Below, piece by piece: positions 42,315 to 49,403 of a stretch of 64,000 nt of DNA. The notes beneath the pieces were generated by a model. It had not been told where the DNA came from. It saw nothing but the letters and a program-made list of their open reading frames with translations, and searched no databases. The position numbers were made by a program, and so were the translations under genes. Source of the stretch: Thalassotalea crassostreae. Its GTDB lineage: Bacteria; Pseudomonadota; Gammaproteobacteria; Enterobacterales; Alteromonadaceae. The stretch is taken from positions 682,001-746,000 of the forward strand of contig NZ_CP017689.1 in the NCBI RefSeq assembly GCF_001831495.1, in the 5' to 3' direction. Every line of letters begins with the position of its first letter. Positions within the stretch are counted from its first letter, which is position 1.

Positions 42315-43506
42315 TAAACAATATAGCGAGAGCACAATCGAAGAGCTTAAGAAGATCTTTGTATTTTCTTCTGAAGGTTTATTGTTCCTACCTCATAACA
42401 ATTCAAAGCAAAGCGATGGTTTATTGGTTAGCGAAGCTGCAAGGATTGAAGGTACTAATTTACATTCTAGCTGGGGGAAAGAATATAACGGGTACTATTG
42501 CGCTTTAAGGGAGCAGTTAAACTATGTAGTTGGAACTGAATACAGACCAAGCGAACCTTTATTGATTCCTGTGGCTAACGGTAAGTTTGTTCTTAATACT
42601 TACAAAGCGCCAACTATAGAAAGAAATCTAGGAGAGGTTAGCGACTTGATGCAATTCTTTAAGCGATTATTTCCTGTCGATTCTGAAAGAGAATATGCAA
42701 TAGCGCTTATTGCTCATTGGATTATTCGACCTGAAGTTAAGACTAAGGTTACTTTGCTGCTTAGGTCCGAACAAGGGGTTGGTAAAGGGGTTCTTACTGA
42801 CTGCTTAATTCGTCCTTTGGTTGGGGAATCTAACTTCATTAAGATTGCTTTGAGGGATGCTAATAGCAAGTTTAATTCCTTTCTAGGAGATAAGGTTGTA
42901 GTTGCTATAGATGAAGTTTATGAGGGTAAGAAAAAGTCTTCTGACTCGCTTAAGACTAAGCAAACTGATGACTATATATCTGTTGAAGAGAAGGGAGAAG
43001 ATCGTAAGTCGGTAAAGAACTATTCTAACTTCATTGTTTCAAGTAATGATTCTGTACCTGTATATATTGAAAGAGGGAAAGACCGAAGATGGTTTGTTCC
43101 TACATTTATTAAGCATAAGGAGAGTAAAGAAGAGACTCAATTGTTCTGTGAGAAGTTTATAAAGTGGCTAGATAATGGTGGGCTTGAATATGCTTATGAC
43201 TATTTCCATTTTGTAGATATTGAAAAGCATAACTTCAACATTGCTCCAGACACTGAAGATAAAAATAAAATAGCCTTTGACGATCTCAGGGATGACTTTA
43301 AAGATGAGCTTAATACTTTATTACGCTCTGGACATGAAGCTTTCTCTTTAACTGAGTTATGCGAGATGTTTAAAGGGAAACTTAATCAACCTATGATTAG
43401 AGATGCGCTTATAACTAATGGTTATAACAAGCCTAGTAACGCATCAATCTATGAAGGTCAGCGTAAAAGGTGGTGGACTAAGCCTAGTCTAACTGCTGTC
43501 AATTAA
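42307..43506 (+). CDS. SF3-type replicative helicase (DUF5906/D5-like)
   Basis: ATG 42307 is chosen because it overlaps the upstream stop. The 399-aa product has a Walker A motif in LLRSEQGVGKGVL (151-163), Walker B VVVAIDEV (197-204), a sensor-like SSND (245-248) and an arginine pair (GKDRRWF, 258-263). This is the SF3/DUF5906 order found in phage and satellite primase-helicases. The N-terminal 110 residues show no recognisable primase catalytic motif, so the protein may depend on a host or helper primase. It probably drives replication of the excised element. The 3' part (about 330-399) may be a winged-helix. Confidence 0.85.
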   Translation: MSNKQYSESTIEELKKIFVFSSEGLLFLPHNNSKQSDGLLVSEAARIEGTNLHSSWGKEYNGYYCALREQLNYVVGTEYRPSEPLLIPVANGKFVLNTYKAPTIERNLGEVSDLMQFFKRLFPVDSEREYAIALIAHWIIRPEVKTKVTLLLRSEQGVGKGVLTDCLIRPLVGESNFIKIALRDANSKFNSFLGDKVVVAIDEVYEGKKKSSDSLKTKQTDDYISVEEKGEDRKSVKNYSNFIVSSNDSVPVYIERGKDRRWFVPTFIKHKESKEETQLFCEKFIKWLDNGGLEYAYDYFHFVDIEKHNFNIAPDTEDKNKIAFDDLRDDFKDELNTLLRSGHEAFSLTELCEMFKGKLNQPMIRDALITNGYNKPSNASIYEGQRKRWWTKPSLTAVN

Positions 43507-43736
43507 TAATACTCGTTTCAAACTAAGCAGTATAAATACTTAAAACAATATAAAGCTCACCAGTAGTGTGATATCTGTGCTAGTAGACGTAAGTCTTTGA
43601 CTAGTAAGGATTTTTGCGTCACATTTTTAATTGCTGAAGTGTGCTCTGGTGTGCTTTTTGTTTTTATTGTTTAATTAAATCAATAGCTTACACGGATTGT
43701 TCTGTGTATTAGAATAATAATAAGAGGTAACAAATC
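43507..43736. other. Non-coding region, possible element origin or regulatory stretch
   Basis: The 230 bp between the helicase and the nuclease-like gene hold no open frame of note. Two direct GTGTGCT heptamers lie 10 bp apart (43639-43645 and 43649-43655) in an AT-rich setting, which could be short iterons. An AGGTAACAAAT at 43725-43735 is the inverted match of half an integrase arm-like site and overlaps the ribosome site of the next gene. Confidence 0.4.
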
Positions 43737-44411
43737 ATGAGTAAATGCAATCAAACTAAAGCTGAAATCAAGTGGTTAGAGTCAATGGGTTTTGAAGGCT
43801 ATGATGAGGTGTCAAACAACAAGTATTTCGGAAAGATGCTAGATAAAGAAGGAGTAGTATTCGGTCAAATACCTGATGCAGTAGCCGTAAATAACTACAC
43901 TGGATGTCTGTATATTTTTGACCATAAAAATGGAGAACTAAACGGTCATACAGTTAAAAGTGTTTCGGATAAAAAGGTAGCTGAATACAAAAAGAAAGGT
44001 TACAACGGGTACGCCATGAAGTGCAGTTGGTCTAACTCAATTCATCAAAAAGGGTTAATACAAAAATACATAAATGAAGTTTGGGCTTTAAATGTTTATT
44101 ACGTCATTGTTACTAATAAGGCGTATGACTTTAAAGCTAAATGGAAAAAAGACTACCCTAATGTAGTTAAGATAAGTGAAAGCGAGTGCTTAGAATTAAA
44201 GAGCTGCTTAACTGAGGTTACTAGCTTTGAAGGGTTCGCAAATCATACTTACAACGGTGATGGTTTCATAAGTCCGTTCTTACCTGCTATTGATGCACCA
44301 AAGAAGCAGTATTTAACTATTACTTCTGATGGAGTAAAGGCTATAGAAGTTAACCCTAACTTCAATAGGCCAATAGGTGAAGGTGAAGCTAATATTTATA
44401 TGGTTAGCTGA
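43737..44411 (+). CDS. Element protein with a PD-(D/E)XK nuclease-like motif
   Basis: The 224-aa protein was not recognised as a known family. It contains IPDAVAVNNYTGCLYIFDHK (45-64): proline-aspartate at 46-47 and D62-x-K64 at the end of a hydrophobic strand, matching the PD...(D/E)xK core of many nucleases. A glutamate at 10 or 15 in the first helix would complete the site. A strand VYYVIVTNK follows an NEVWALN helix. A Holliday-junction resolvase-like or defence/replication nuclease is possible; this is inference. AGAGG lies close to the start. Codon use is AT-rich like the rest of the element. Confidence 0.6.
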   Translation: MSKCNQTKAEIKWLESMGFEGYDEVSNNKYFGKMLDKEGVVFGQIPDAVAVNNYTGCLYIFDHKNGELNGHTVKSVSDKKVAEYKKKGYNGYAMKCSWSNSIHQKGLIQKYINEVWALNVYYVIVTNKAYDFKAKWKKDYPNVVKISESECLELKSCLTEVTSFEGFANHTYNGDGFISPFLPAIDAPKKQYLTITSDGVKAIEVNPNFNRPIGEGEANIYMVS

Positions 44412-44515
44412 TTAGTATCTTTCTTTTCAATCGGTAATTTCAATTAGAATTTTACCAAATAGGAACTAAACTTTGGTTAAGGGAATAACCACTTTTAGCA
44501 TAAGGAGTATGCACT

Positions 44516-44629
44516 ATGTACGATCACGCCTATTTACTTTCTCAATTGATTTCAGGTGAAATTAATATTGGGGAGCTTAACGAACTATCCGAAGTTGAAT
44601 ACCAACAATACCAAGATTATTTAAGTTAA
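44516..44629 (+). CDS. Small acidic peptide of the element (37 aa)
   Basis: An open frame from ATG 44516 to TAA 44627-44629 encodes an acidic peptide (MYDHAYLLSQLISGEINIGE, then LNELSEVEYQQYQDYLS). AAGGAG lies nine bases upstream. A terminator follows at 44692. The composition suggests one or two amphipathic helices. It could be an anti-repressor or inhibitor, but nothing in the sequence assigns a role. Confidence 0.5.
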   Translation: MYDHAYLLSQLISGEINIGELNELSEVEYQQYQDYLS

Positions 44630-44691
44630 TACGATGGCATTATTAATCAAAGGTTTGATAGGCAATGGAGTGGTATTACTGATTAAAGATT

Positions 44692-44717
44692 AAGGGAGTC
44701 TATGACTCCCTTTTTAC
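44692..44717. terminator. Terminator closing the rightward element genes
   Basis: AAGGGAGTC and GACTCCCTT form a perfect 9-bp stem with a 3-nt loop followed by TTT. It separates the rightward genes from the convergent lipoprotein gene and could work in both directions. Confidence 0.82.
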
Positions 44718-45568
44718 TATTGTGATATTGATTTTTCAAATGAGACTTTTTCATAAGCAGTGAGAGTAGTAACCTCTAAATGATTAAATCTATTTATTTT
44801 AAATTTTGCTGGAGTAGGGGTTTTGTCGTCCAACAAAAAAACACCTTTACTTGACTTGAAATCGAAAACCAATTTAATGTCCCCTTTATTCCACTTTGGT
44901 TTTGGCACTTTTAAATTAAGCAGAACAAAGGGAGCTCTTACAGCGCTTGATACATCATTTGCTATACCTACGATTAATCCATTAGATTCGTAAACCGTAA
45001 GGTTATAATCATTACTTACCCAATTTGCTGTATAAGGGGATGCAGATGTTTCAGGATAATAACTTGCACTACGTTCCCAAAAATCTGGCTCGGTGTTCAT
45101 CTTCTTTAAAAAAAGAGCATCCTGATTATATAAAGTGACTTCATGGGCGGATGACACTACTGTTGTTCCGTAGGATGTCGCAGTTGCTGAAAATCCATTT
45201 GAGCCCGAAATATTGGTTGTGTTTACAGTAGGTAATACCCAGTTTGAAAAGTACGTTTTATTCTTATCAAATTGATAGGTAGTTAAGAAAACATCAGAAC
45301 CTATTTCTTTTGCAAAGTCTCTAGTTAATAGTGGGTTTTGGTAAGGTCCATTGAATGAGGTTCGTCCAATTATTAGGTAGTCGTAATAAAACATTTCGTA
45401 AATTTCATCAATATCAATATTCTGATAATTAAATAAATAAACGTTATCCGTTTCTGCGTAAGTTCTTGGAGCTTCTTGTTTGTAATGTTGAACATAACTA
45501 GTGGTTTCACAGGCAGTGAGCAGAGTTATAGCTGAAAGCATTAATACAATTGTTTTGTATATATACAT
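44717..45568 (-). CDS. Element-borne hypothetical lipoprotein (cargo)
   Basis: The 283-aa protein has a lipoprotein signal (IVLMLSAITLLTAC) and a mature region rich in Tyr, Asn, Ser and Thr. It includes NIDIDEIYEMFYYDYLIIGRTSFNGP near 51-76 and KEIGSDVFLTTYQFDKNKTYFSNWVLPTVNTT near 89-120; a GSDVFL strand of this kind recalls the DUF4156/YgdR-like 'A..GaD.v' pattern, but no family is assigned. It is the only element gene on the minus strand and so likely has its own promoter. A surface protein with a host or superinfection effect is possible. Confidence 0.72.
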   Translation of the reverse strand: MYIYKTIVLMLSAITLLTACETTSYVQHYKQEAPRTYAETDNVYLFNYQNIDIDEIYEMFYYDYLIIGRTSFNGPYQNPLLTRDFAKEIGSDVFLTTYQFDKNKTYFSNWVLPTVNTTNISGSNGFSATATSYGTTVVSSAHEVTLYNQDALFLKKMNTEPDFWERSASYYPETSASPYTANWVSNDYNLTVYESNGLIVGIANDVSSAVRAPFVLLNLKVPKPKWNKGDIKLVFDFKSSKGVFLLDDKTPTPAKFKINRFNHLEVTTLTAYEKVSFEKSISQ

Positions 45569-45906
45569 TTTATGTTTTCCGACTTATATATGGTTACTAT
45601 ACATGAGAGTAGCATAAATTGATTTTAGAAAGGCTACGAGAAAGTTAAATGTCTAAAACTAATACTGTTTTTGTAAAAATTCCTGAGTCGATATGCACTA
45701 CTAGTGTAGAAAAAAGCTGTCCCCACCGTACCCCCTAAAGGAATATTTGCAGAGAATAATGGATTGCTTAGGGTTTTGATAGGATTATGACTAACGGATG
45801 AGAAAGAGTGACGCTAATACTAGATGAATTAACGTCCTTTCGGTTTGATTGTTACCTATTTGTTACCTATAAGATAGGTGTTAGTAACTACTTCGCCTGT
45901 ACATCA
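45569..45906. other. Right end of the element, non-coding
   Basis: This 338-bp stretch contains no gene. It should hold the promoter of the leftward lipoprotein gene. The arm-type repeat lies at 45851-45868, followed by an ACCTAT/ATAGGT dyad and GTTAGTAAC. No terminator is seen for the tRNA that reads into it. Confidence 0.7.
45851..45868 (+). promoter_or_regulatory. Candidate integrase arm-type site, right
   Basis: It is identical and in the same orientation to 40706-40723, and lies 38 bp inside attR. It is followed by an overlapping TTACCTATAAGATAGGTGTTAG dyad (split here as TTACCTATAAG and ATAGGTGTTAG). Confidence 0.6.
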
Positions 45907-45959
45907 CCTAAATGGTGGCCCTTCGGTGACTTGAACACCGGACCTACCGATTATGAGTC
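45907..45959 (-). repeat. attR: 53-bp repeat overlapping the intact tRNA
   Basis: It is the right copy of the perfect 53-bp direct repeat, running from six bases downstream of the tRNA 3' end up to its anticodon arm. The element supplies this half and so restores a complete tRNA. Confidence 0.9.
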
Positions 45960-45989
45960 GGGCGCTCTAACCAACTGAGCTAAAGGGCC
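45913..45989 (-). tRNA. tRNA with CAU anticodon (Met, or lysidine-modified Ile2)
   Basis: On the minus strand a 77-nt cloverleaf with encoded CCA is seen: acceptor GGCCCTT/AAGGGCC with discriminator A, D arm GCTC/GAGC, anticodon loop CTCATAA and T arm CGGTG-TTCAAGT-CACCG. The anticodon stem has one mismatch at its outer pair. The CAU anticodon with a GGCCC acceptor resembles E. coli ileX (Ile2), whereas elongator Met has GGCTACG. It is the attachment site of the 5.4-kb element. Confidence 0.9.
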
Positions 45990-46114
45990 ATTTAGGAATC
46001 TTGCTTTAGTTATTAATGATAATATCCAAAAGCGGTGGCAAGTATAAGTACTTTTTATTTTATTGTCACCACTTGCGCCTAATTTTTTTCTAATTTTTAG
46101 CTTGATTGTTGGAT

Positions 46115-48526
46115 TTATAACCGTTTTTTTAGATTTCGTACGATTATGCTGAAACCAAGGCAACTTAGTAATAGGTATAGTGTACCGCTTGAGCTGTCAT
46201 CACCATTTGGCGTTACAGTAATGATTTCATAATTGATCGTCACGCTAACATCGTCACTAGCCGATAGACCTGAGCTATCGGTTGCTGTAAAACGAAAAGT
46301 CAGGGTTTCATTTACGCTTGGCCCAACAAATGTAGCATTGAGTGAATCGGAATTATTGAGTTCAACGATCGAGCCAGATATTTGCTGCCACAAGTAGGTT
46401 AGCTGTTCATTATCAGCGTCGGTTGCTGTTGCCAGCAACGACACATCACCTACATCGGTGACTTCAAAATTATCTCCAGCATTAACAACCGGAATACTGT
46501 TACCATTTGAGCCGGCGATGTTGATCATGGCTAAATTTGGCTGTGCAAGTGTCGCCCCGTTTTGTGGATCGTATAAGCGAATAAACAAGGTTTCAGTATT
46601 TTCTTTAACGTCGTCATTGTTAATTTGAACGTTAATCGCCTTGTTACTTGTATCGCTGCCTTGCCAAATCAACTTTCCCTTGCTTAATACAAAATCATCA
46701 ACGCCTGCAGAACCAGTGACTAATTCCCAGTAGACTTCAGTGGTTGCAAGGTTTTCATCATTGCCGACATTAGTTCGGCTAACCATTACGTCGAAAGAGT
46801 CGCCTTCTGCGCTATTGTAGTTTCTTGCATCAAAGGCAAATGAACCTTGCTCACTATCTAAGGTGTTGTCTTGAAGAACGTATAATCCAGAATTGATATC
46901 ACTAACGATGATATTGCCGCTTGGTAAAAATGGATAAACACCCCAGGCACCATGAAATGCTGATTTATCAGAAATAGGGTAGGTGTCGAAGAAGCCGATT
47001 TCCCTTGGTAATGTTGGGTCGCTAATATCGAGTACGGTAACCCCGCGTTCGTAGTTAGACATATAGTAGCGATTGCCACGGACATAGCCGTTGTGATCGA
47101 TAGCTCGACTTGTACCGGTCCAAGTAGAGAGTAAGTTCGGCTTAGTTAAGTCGGTAATGTCAAACAAACGTAGAGTCGTATTTAAACCTTTCTCTTGCTC
47201 ATCAAGTTCGTCATGAACAAGCATCAGCATCTTATCTTCCGTATACCAACCAGAGTGAACATAACTGGCATTTTGATAACTGGTAGTACTTAGCTTTTCA
47301 GGGGAGCTATTTTCGGTTTTATCCCAGAGCTGAAAATCATTTTCGTTAAAATCGAACATGACTTCACAATGGTCAGTACCATTGACACATTGACTGTCTT
47401 TGCGCTGATCTTCAATGGTCATAGATGAAACGTCATGACTGTATTGGTTGCGATTTGGGCTCGGTTTATAGACACTGACTAGGTTTTCAGGATCTTCTAA
47501 ACTGTAAGTGTTGAAGCCACCACCGTCTTTGTCCGAGCCAGCAATATGCAGATAGGGCTTCATATTGGTAATTGATACCCCTGTAGAGTAATCAACATTA
47601 GATAGATAAATGTTATGGGCACTCAAATCGGTTTTATCTTGAGCAATGACTGAAACCGTTTCAGGTAAACCTGACAAGTCGACTATTAGCAAGCCAACAG
47701 AGGCGTTATCAGCGGTAATATAGGCATATGAGCGCCAGCGATTAAGCTGAGCATCGAAAAATTGATAAACTTTAATATCACGCCAAATCGTTTGTTGGCT
47801 GGCGATAGTGTCAACTACTCTAGGCTCTGACGGCTTACTAATATCAACAAATCCAATACCGTTCGAAAGCCCAATAATGGCGTACTCCCTTTGATCGTTT
47901 AGATCAAAGTGGCCCCAAATGTCGTTCGCTTCTGCTGGATTAGTTGAAAAACTTGAAAGTGGAATATGAGCGAGCAAGTCTATATTTTTACAAGGGTGAT
48001 CTCCTGCATAATTATTAGTACAGCTAATATTATTTTTTTTCTGTTTTAATCGAGCGTAGGCTGCCAATTTAGCTTTAATTTCGGTTCTGTTTTTATTGAT
48101 CTCAGCGCCTTTGCTATCGGCAATGATGGTAAAACCTTTCTCATTAAGCTGCTGTGCATATTCACTTGGAACGCCGGTTAAGTATGTTTTGCTATTTTCA
48201 TACGGTGTAGCAAAGGAATTTGACAGTTCAAAGTTTGGTTTAACCGGTACTAAGTCACTGAGAAGGTAAAATAAGGTGTCTGCAGTTTCGACGTTGTAAC
48301 TGCCTATTGCAAGCCGAATCTGATCACCTTTGTTTGCGTTTTTTGCCGCATAATCAATTGTTTTGCATGGCTTTTTAGGATTGTCACATCGACCAGAGTC
48401 AACACCTGATGCAGCAACATATCGAGCTTTGTCATGCTCTGCATGGGCAAATGTACCGGTAGAATAAATGCTCGCTATCAATAGTAAGTTTATTGTGAGA
48501 ATTTTGAAAACAATATTCATGTGCAT
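46115..48526 (-). CDS. Choice-of-anchor-B family surface protein
   Basis: ATG 48526 is chosen because AGGA lies five bases upstream. The 803-aa protein has a signal peptide (KILTINLLLIASIYSTGTFA), then a YVAASGVDSGRCDNPKKPCKTI segment near 36-57 and repeats of LVP/LPIL-type propeller strands (YAIIGLSNGIGFVDISKPSEPRVVDTI, near 220-246), as in choice-of-anchor-B domains. Calx-beta/PKD-like domains lie near 590-770 (VVNAGDNFEVTDVGDVSL). It ends with a short TM helix flanked by SSSGTLY and RNLKKRL, a GlyGly-CTERM-like sorting end. The predicted site is the cell surface or secretion via rhombosortase. Confidence 0.87.
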   Translation of the reverse strand: MHMNIVFKILTINLLLIASIYSTGTFAHAEHDKARYVAASGVDSGRCDNPKKPCKTIDYAAKNANKGDQIRLAIGSYNVETADTLFYLLSDLVPVKPNFELSNSFATPYENSKTYLTGVPSEYAQQLNEKGFTIIADSKGAEINKNRTEIKAKLAAYARLKQKKNNISCTNNYAGDHPCKNIDLLAHIPLSSFSTNPAEANDIWGHFDLNDQREYAIIGLSNGIGFVDISKPSEPRVVDTIASQQTIWRDIKVYQFFDAQLNRWRSYAYITADNASVGLLIVDLSGLPETVSVIAQDKTDLSAHNIYLSNVDYSTGVSITNMKPYLHIAGSDKDGGGFNTYSLEDPENLVSVYKPSPNRNQYSHDVSSMTIEDQRKDSQCVNGTDHCEVMFDFNENDFQLWDKTENSSPEKLSTTSYQNASYVHSGWYTEDKMLMLVHDELDEQEKGLNTTLRLFDITDLTKPNLLSTWTGTSRAIDHNGYVRGNRYYMSNYERGVTVLDISDPTLPREIGFFDTYPISDKSAFHGAWGVYPFLPSGNIIVSDINSGLYVLQDNTLDSEQGSFAFDARNYNSAEGDSFDVMVSRTNVGNDENLATTEVYWELVTGSAGVDDFVLSKGKLIWQGSDTSNKAINVQINNDDVKENTETLFIRLYDPQNGATLAQPNLAMINIAGSNGNSIPVVNAGDNFEVTDVGDVSLLATATDADNEQLTYLWQQISGSIVELNNSDSLNATFVGPSVNETLTFRFTATDSSGLSASDDVSVTINYEIITVTPNGDDSSSGTLYLLLSCLGFSIIVRNLKKRL

Positions 48527-48620
48527 GACCGTCCTTGTCCTAATTATAGTCGTAAAATGCATCGTTTTTACCGCGTATTTTACGACTTTTTACAATGTAA
48601 GATATGAATTGCTTTCGCAA

Positions 48621-49256
48621 TTAAAATTGGTAAGCTAGGCCAAGAGTAAATTCGCCTTGAAACCATACGTTGCTTTCGGTTCGAATTTTGCAGCTATCGC
48701 CAGAACAAAATACATAGCCTTTACTATCAAAAAATGATGCGTAAACACGGCCATCGAGTCGAATTGTTAATTGTTCAGTGACAGGGAATCTAGCGCCAAG
48801 TCCTAAATTCATCGATGGTCTCGTTTCACTATCTAACTCTTTATCTTTTGGTTCAAGATGGGCAATGCCTAGACCACCACTGATAACAATTGGGACTTTA
48901 CCATCGTTAACCAAAACGTTACCACCTATGTGCAAATAGCTAATGCTAATACCCATATCATCGAGCACAAGATCACCATCAAACTCTGTTTCAGAATGAC
49001 TGAATAACAATTCCGCTTGGCGATTAAAATCGTAATTCCAGCCTAAGATTAGTCCCGCCGATGCATCGTTAAGAAAGTCTACCTCAAATGGTTCTTCATC
49101 TTCTTCAAGGTCCTCATCATCTTCTATTGAGCTCGATGTTCTTTCACCAACGAAGATGGTTAACTCATAACTGTCTTCCTCTTTGTCTTTTGCTTGCGAA
49201 GGAATGGAGATAAGGAAACATGATAAGCACAGTAGGATAAGTTTATTCATAGACAT
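48621..49256 (-). CDS. Outer-membrane beta-barrel protein
   Basis: The 211-aa protein has a signal peptide (LILLCLSCFLISIPSQA), an acidic stretch (EDDEDLEEDEEPF near 42-54) and amphipathic strands: SAGLILGWNYDFNRQAELLFSHSETEF, MGISISYLHIGGNVLV, PSMNLGLGARFPVTEQLTIRLDGRVYASFF. It ends in FTLGLAYQF with the terminal phenylalanine. It resembles small OmpX/porin-type barrels. Two internal cysteines (CSGDSCK) could form a loop disulphide. It is followed by the choice-of-anchor-B gene on the same strand. Confidence 0.82.
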   Translation of the reverse strand: MSMNKLILLCLSCFLISIPSQAKDKEEDSYELTIFVGERTSSSIEDDEDLEEDEEPFEVDFLNDASAGLILGWNYDFNRQAELLFSHSETEFDGDLVLDDMGISISYLHIGGNVLVNDGKVPIVISGGLGIAHLEPKDKELDSETRPSMNLGLGARFPVTEQLTIRLDGRVYASFFDSKGYVFCSGDSCKIRTESNVWFQGEFTLGLAYQF

Positions 49257-49352
49257 TCTTTTTGTTAGATATTAACGAAGTATTAACTTCATCTTAAACT
49301 GCAGGAACCAACTAGGCAATAATTGTCGATAAAAAGGTTAAATTAAAGACAT

Positions 49353-49378
49353 AAAAAAGCCCCGCATTAGCAGGGCTC
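49353..49378 (-). terminator. Rho-independent terminator of rpoD
   Basis: On the minus strand, AGCCCTGC pairs with GCGGGGCT (one G-T pair) around a 4-nt loop, followed by six Ts. It lies about 25 bases after the rpoD stop. Confidence 0.82.
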
Positions 49379-49403
49379 TTATTCATTAGCTTGTGAAAAC
49401 TAT

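Larger units (their letters stand above)
40535..45959 (+). mobile_element. Small tRNA-integrated genetic element (satellite-like, about 5.4 kb)
   Basis: The element is bounded by a perfect 53-bp direct repeat (attL 40535-40587, attR 45907-45959) derived from the 3' end of the CAU tRNA. It carries a tyrosine integrase, an AlpA-type HTH protein, an SF3-type helicase, a protein with a PD...DxK motif, a 37-aa peptide and an inverted lipoprotein gene. There are no capsid, terminase or conjugation genes, so it would need a helper to move between cells. The gene order (integrase, AlpA, helicase) recalls P4-like and PICI satellites, but the remaining genes were not recognised. Integrase-arm-like repeats lie inside both ends. 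Confidence 0.88.

Noticed and set aside
45951..46163. A 70-codon open frame on the minus strand ending in GPLAQLVRAPDS
   Set aside because: It is a well-known spurious translation through a tRNA gene; the tRNA at 45913-45989 explains it.
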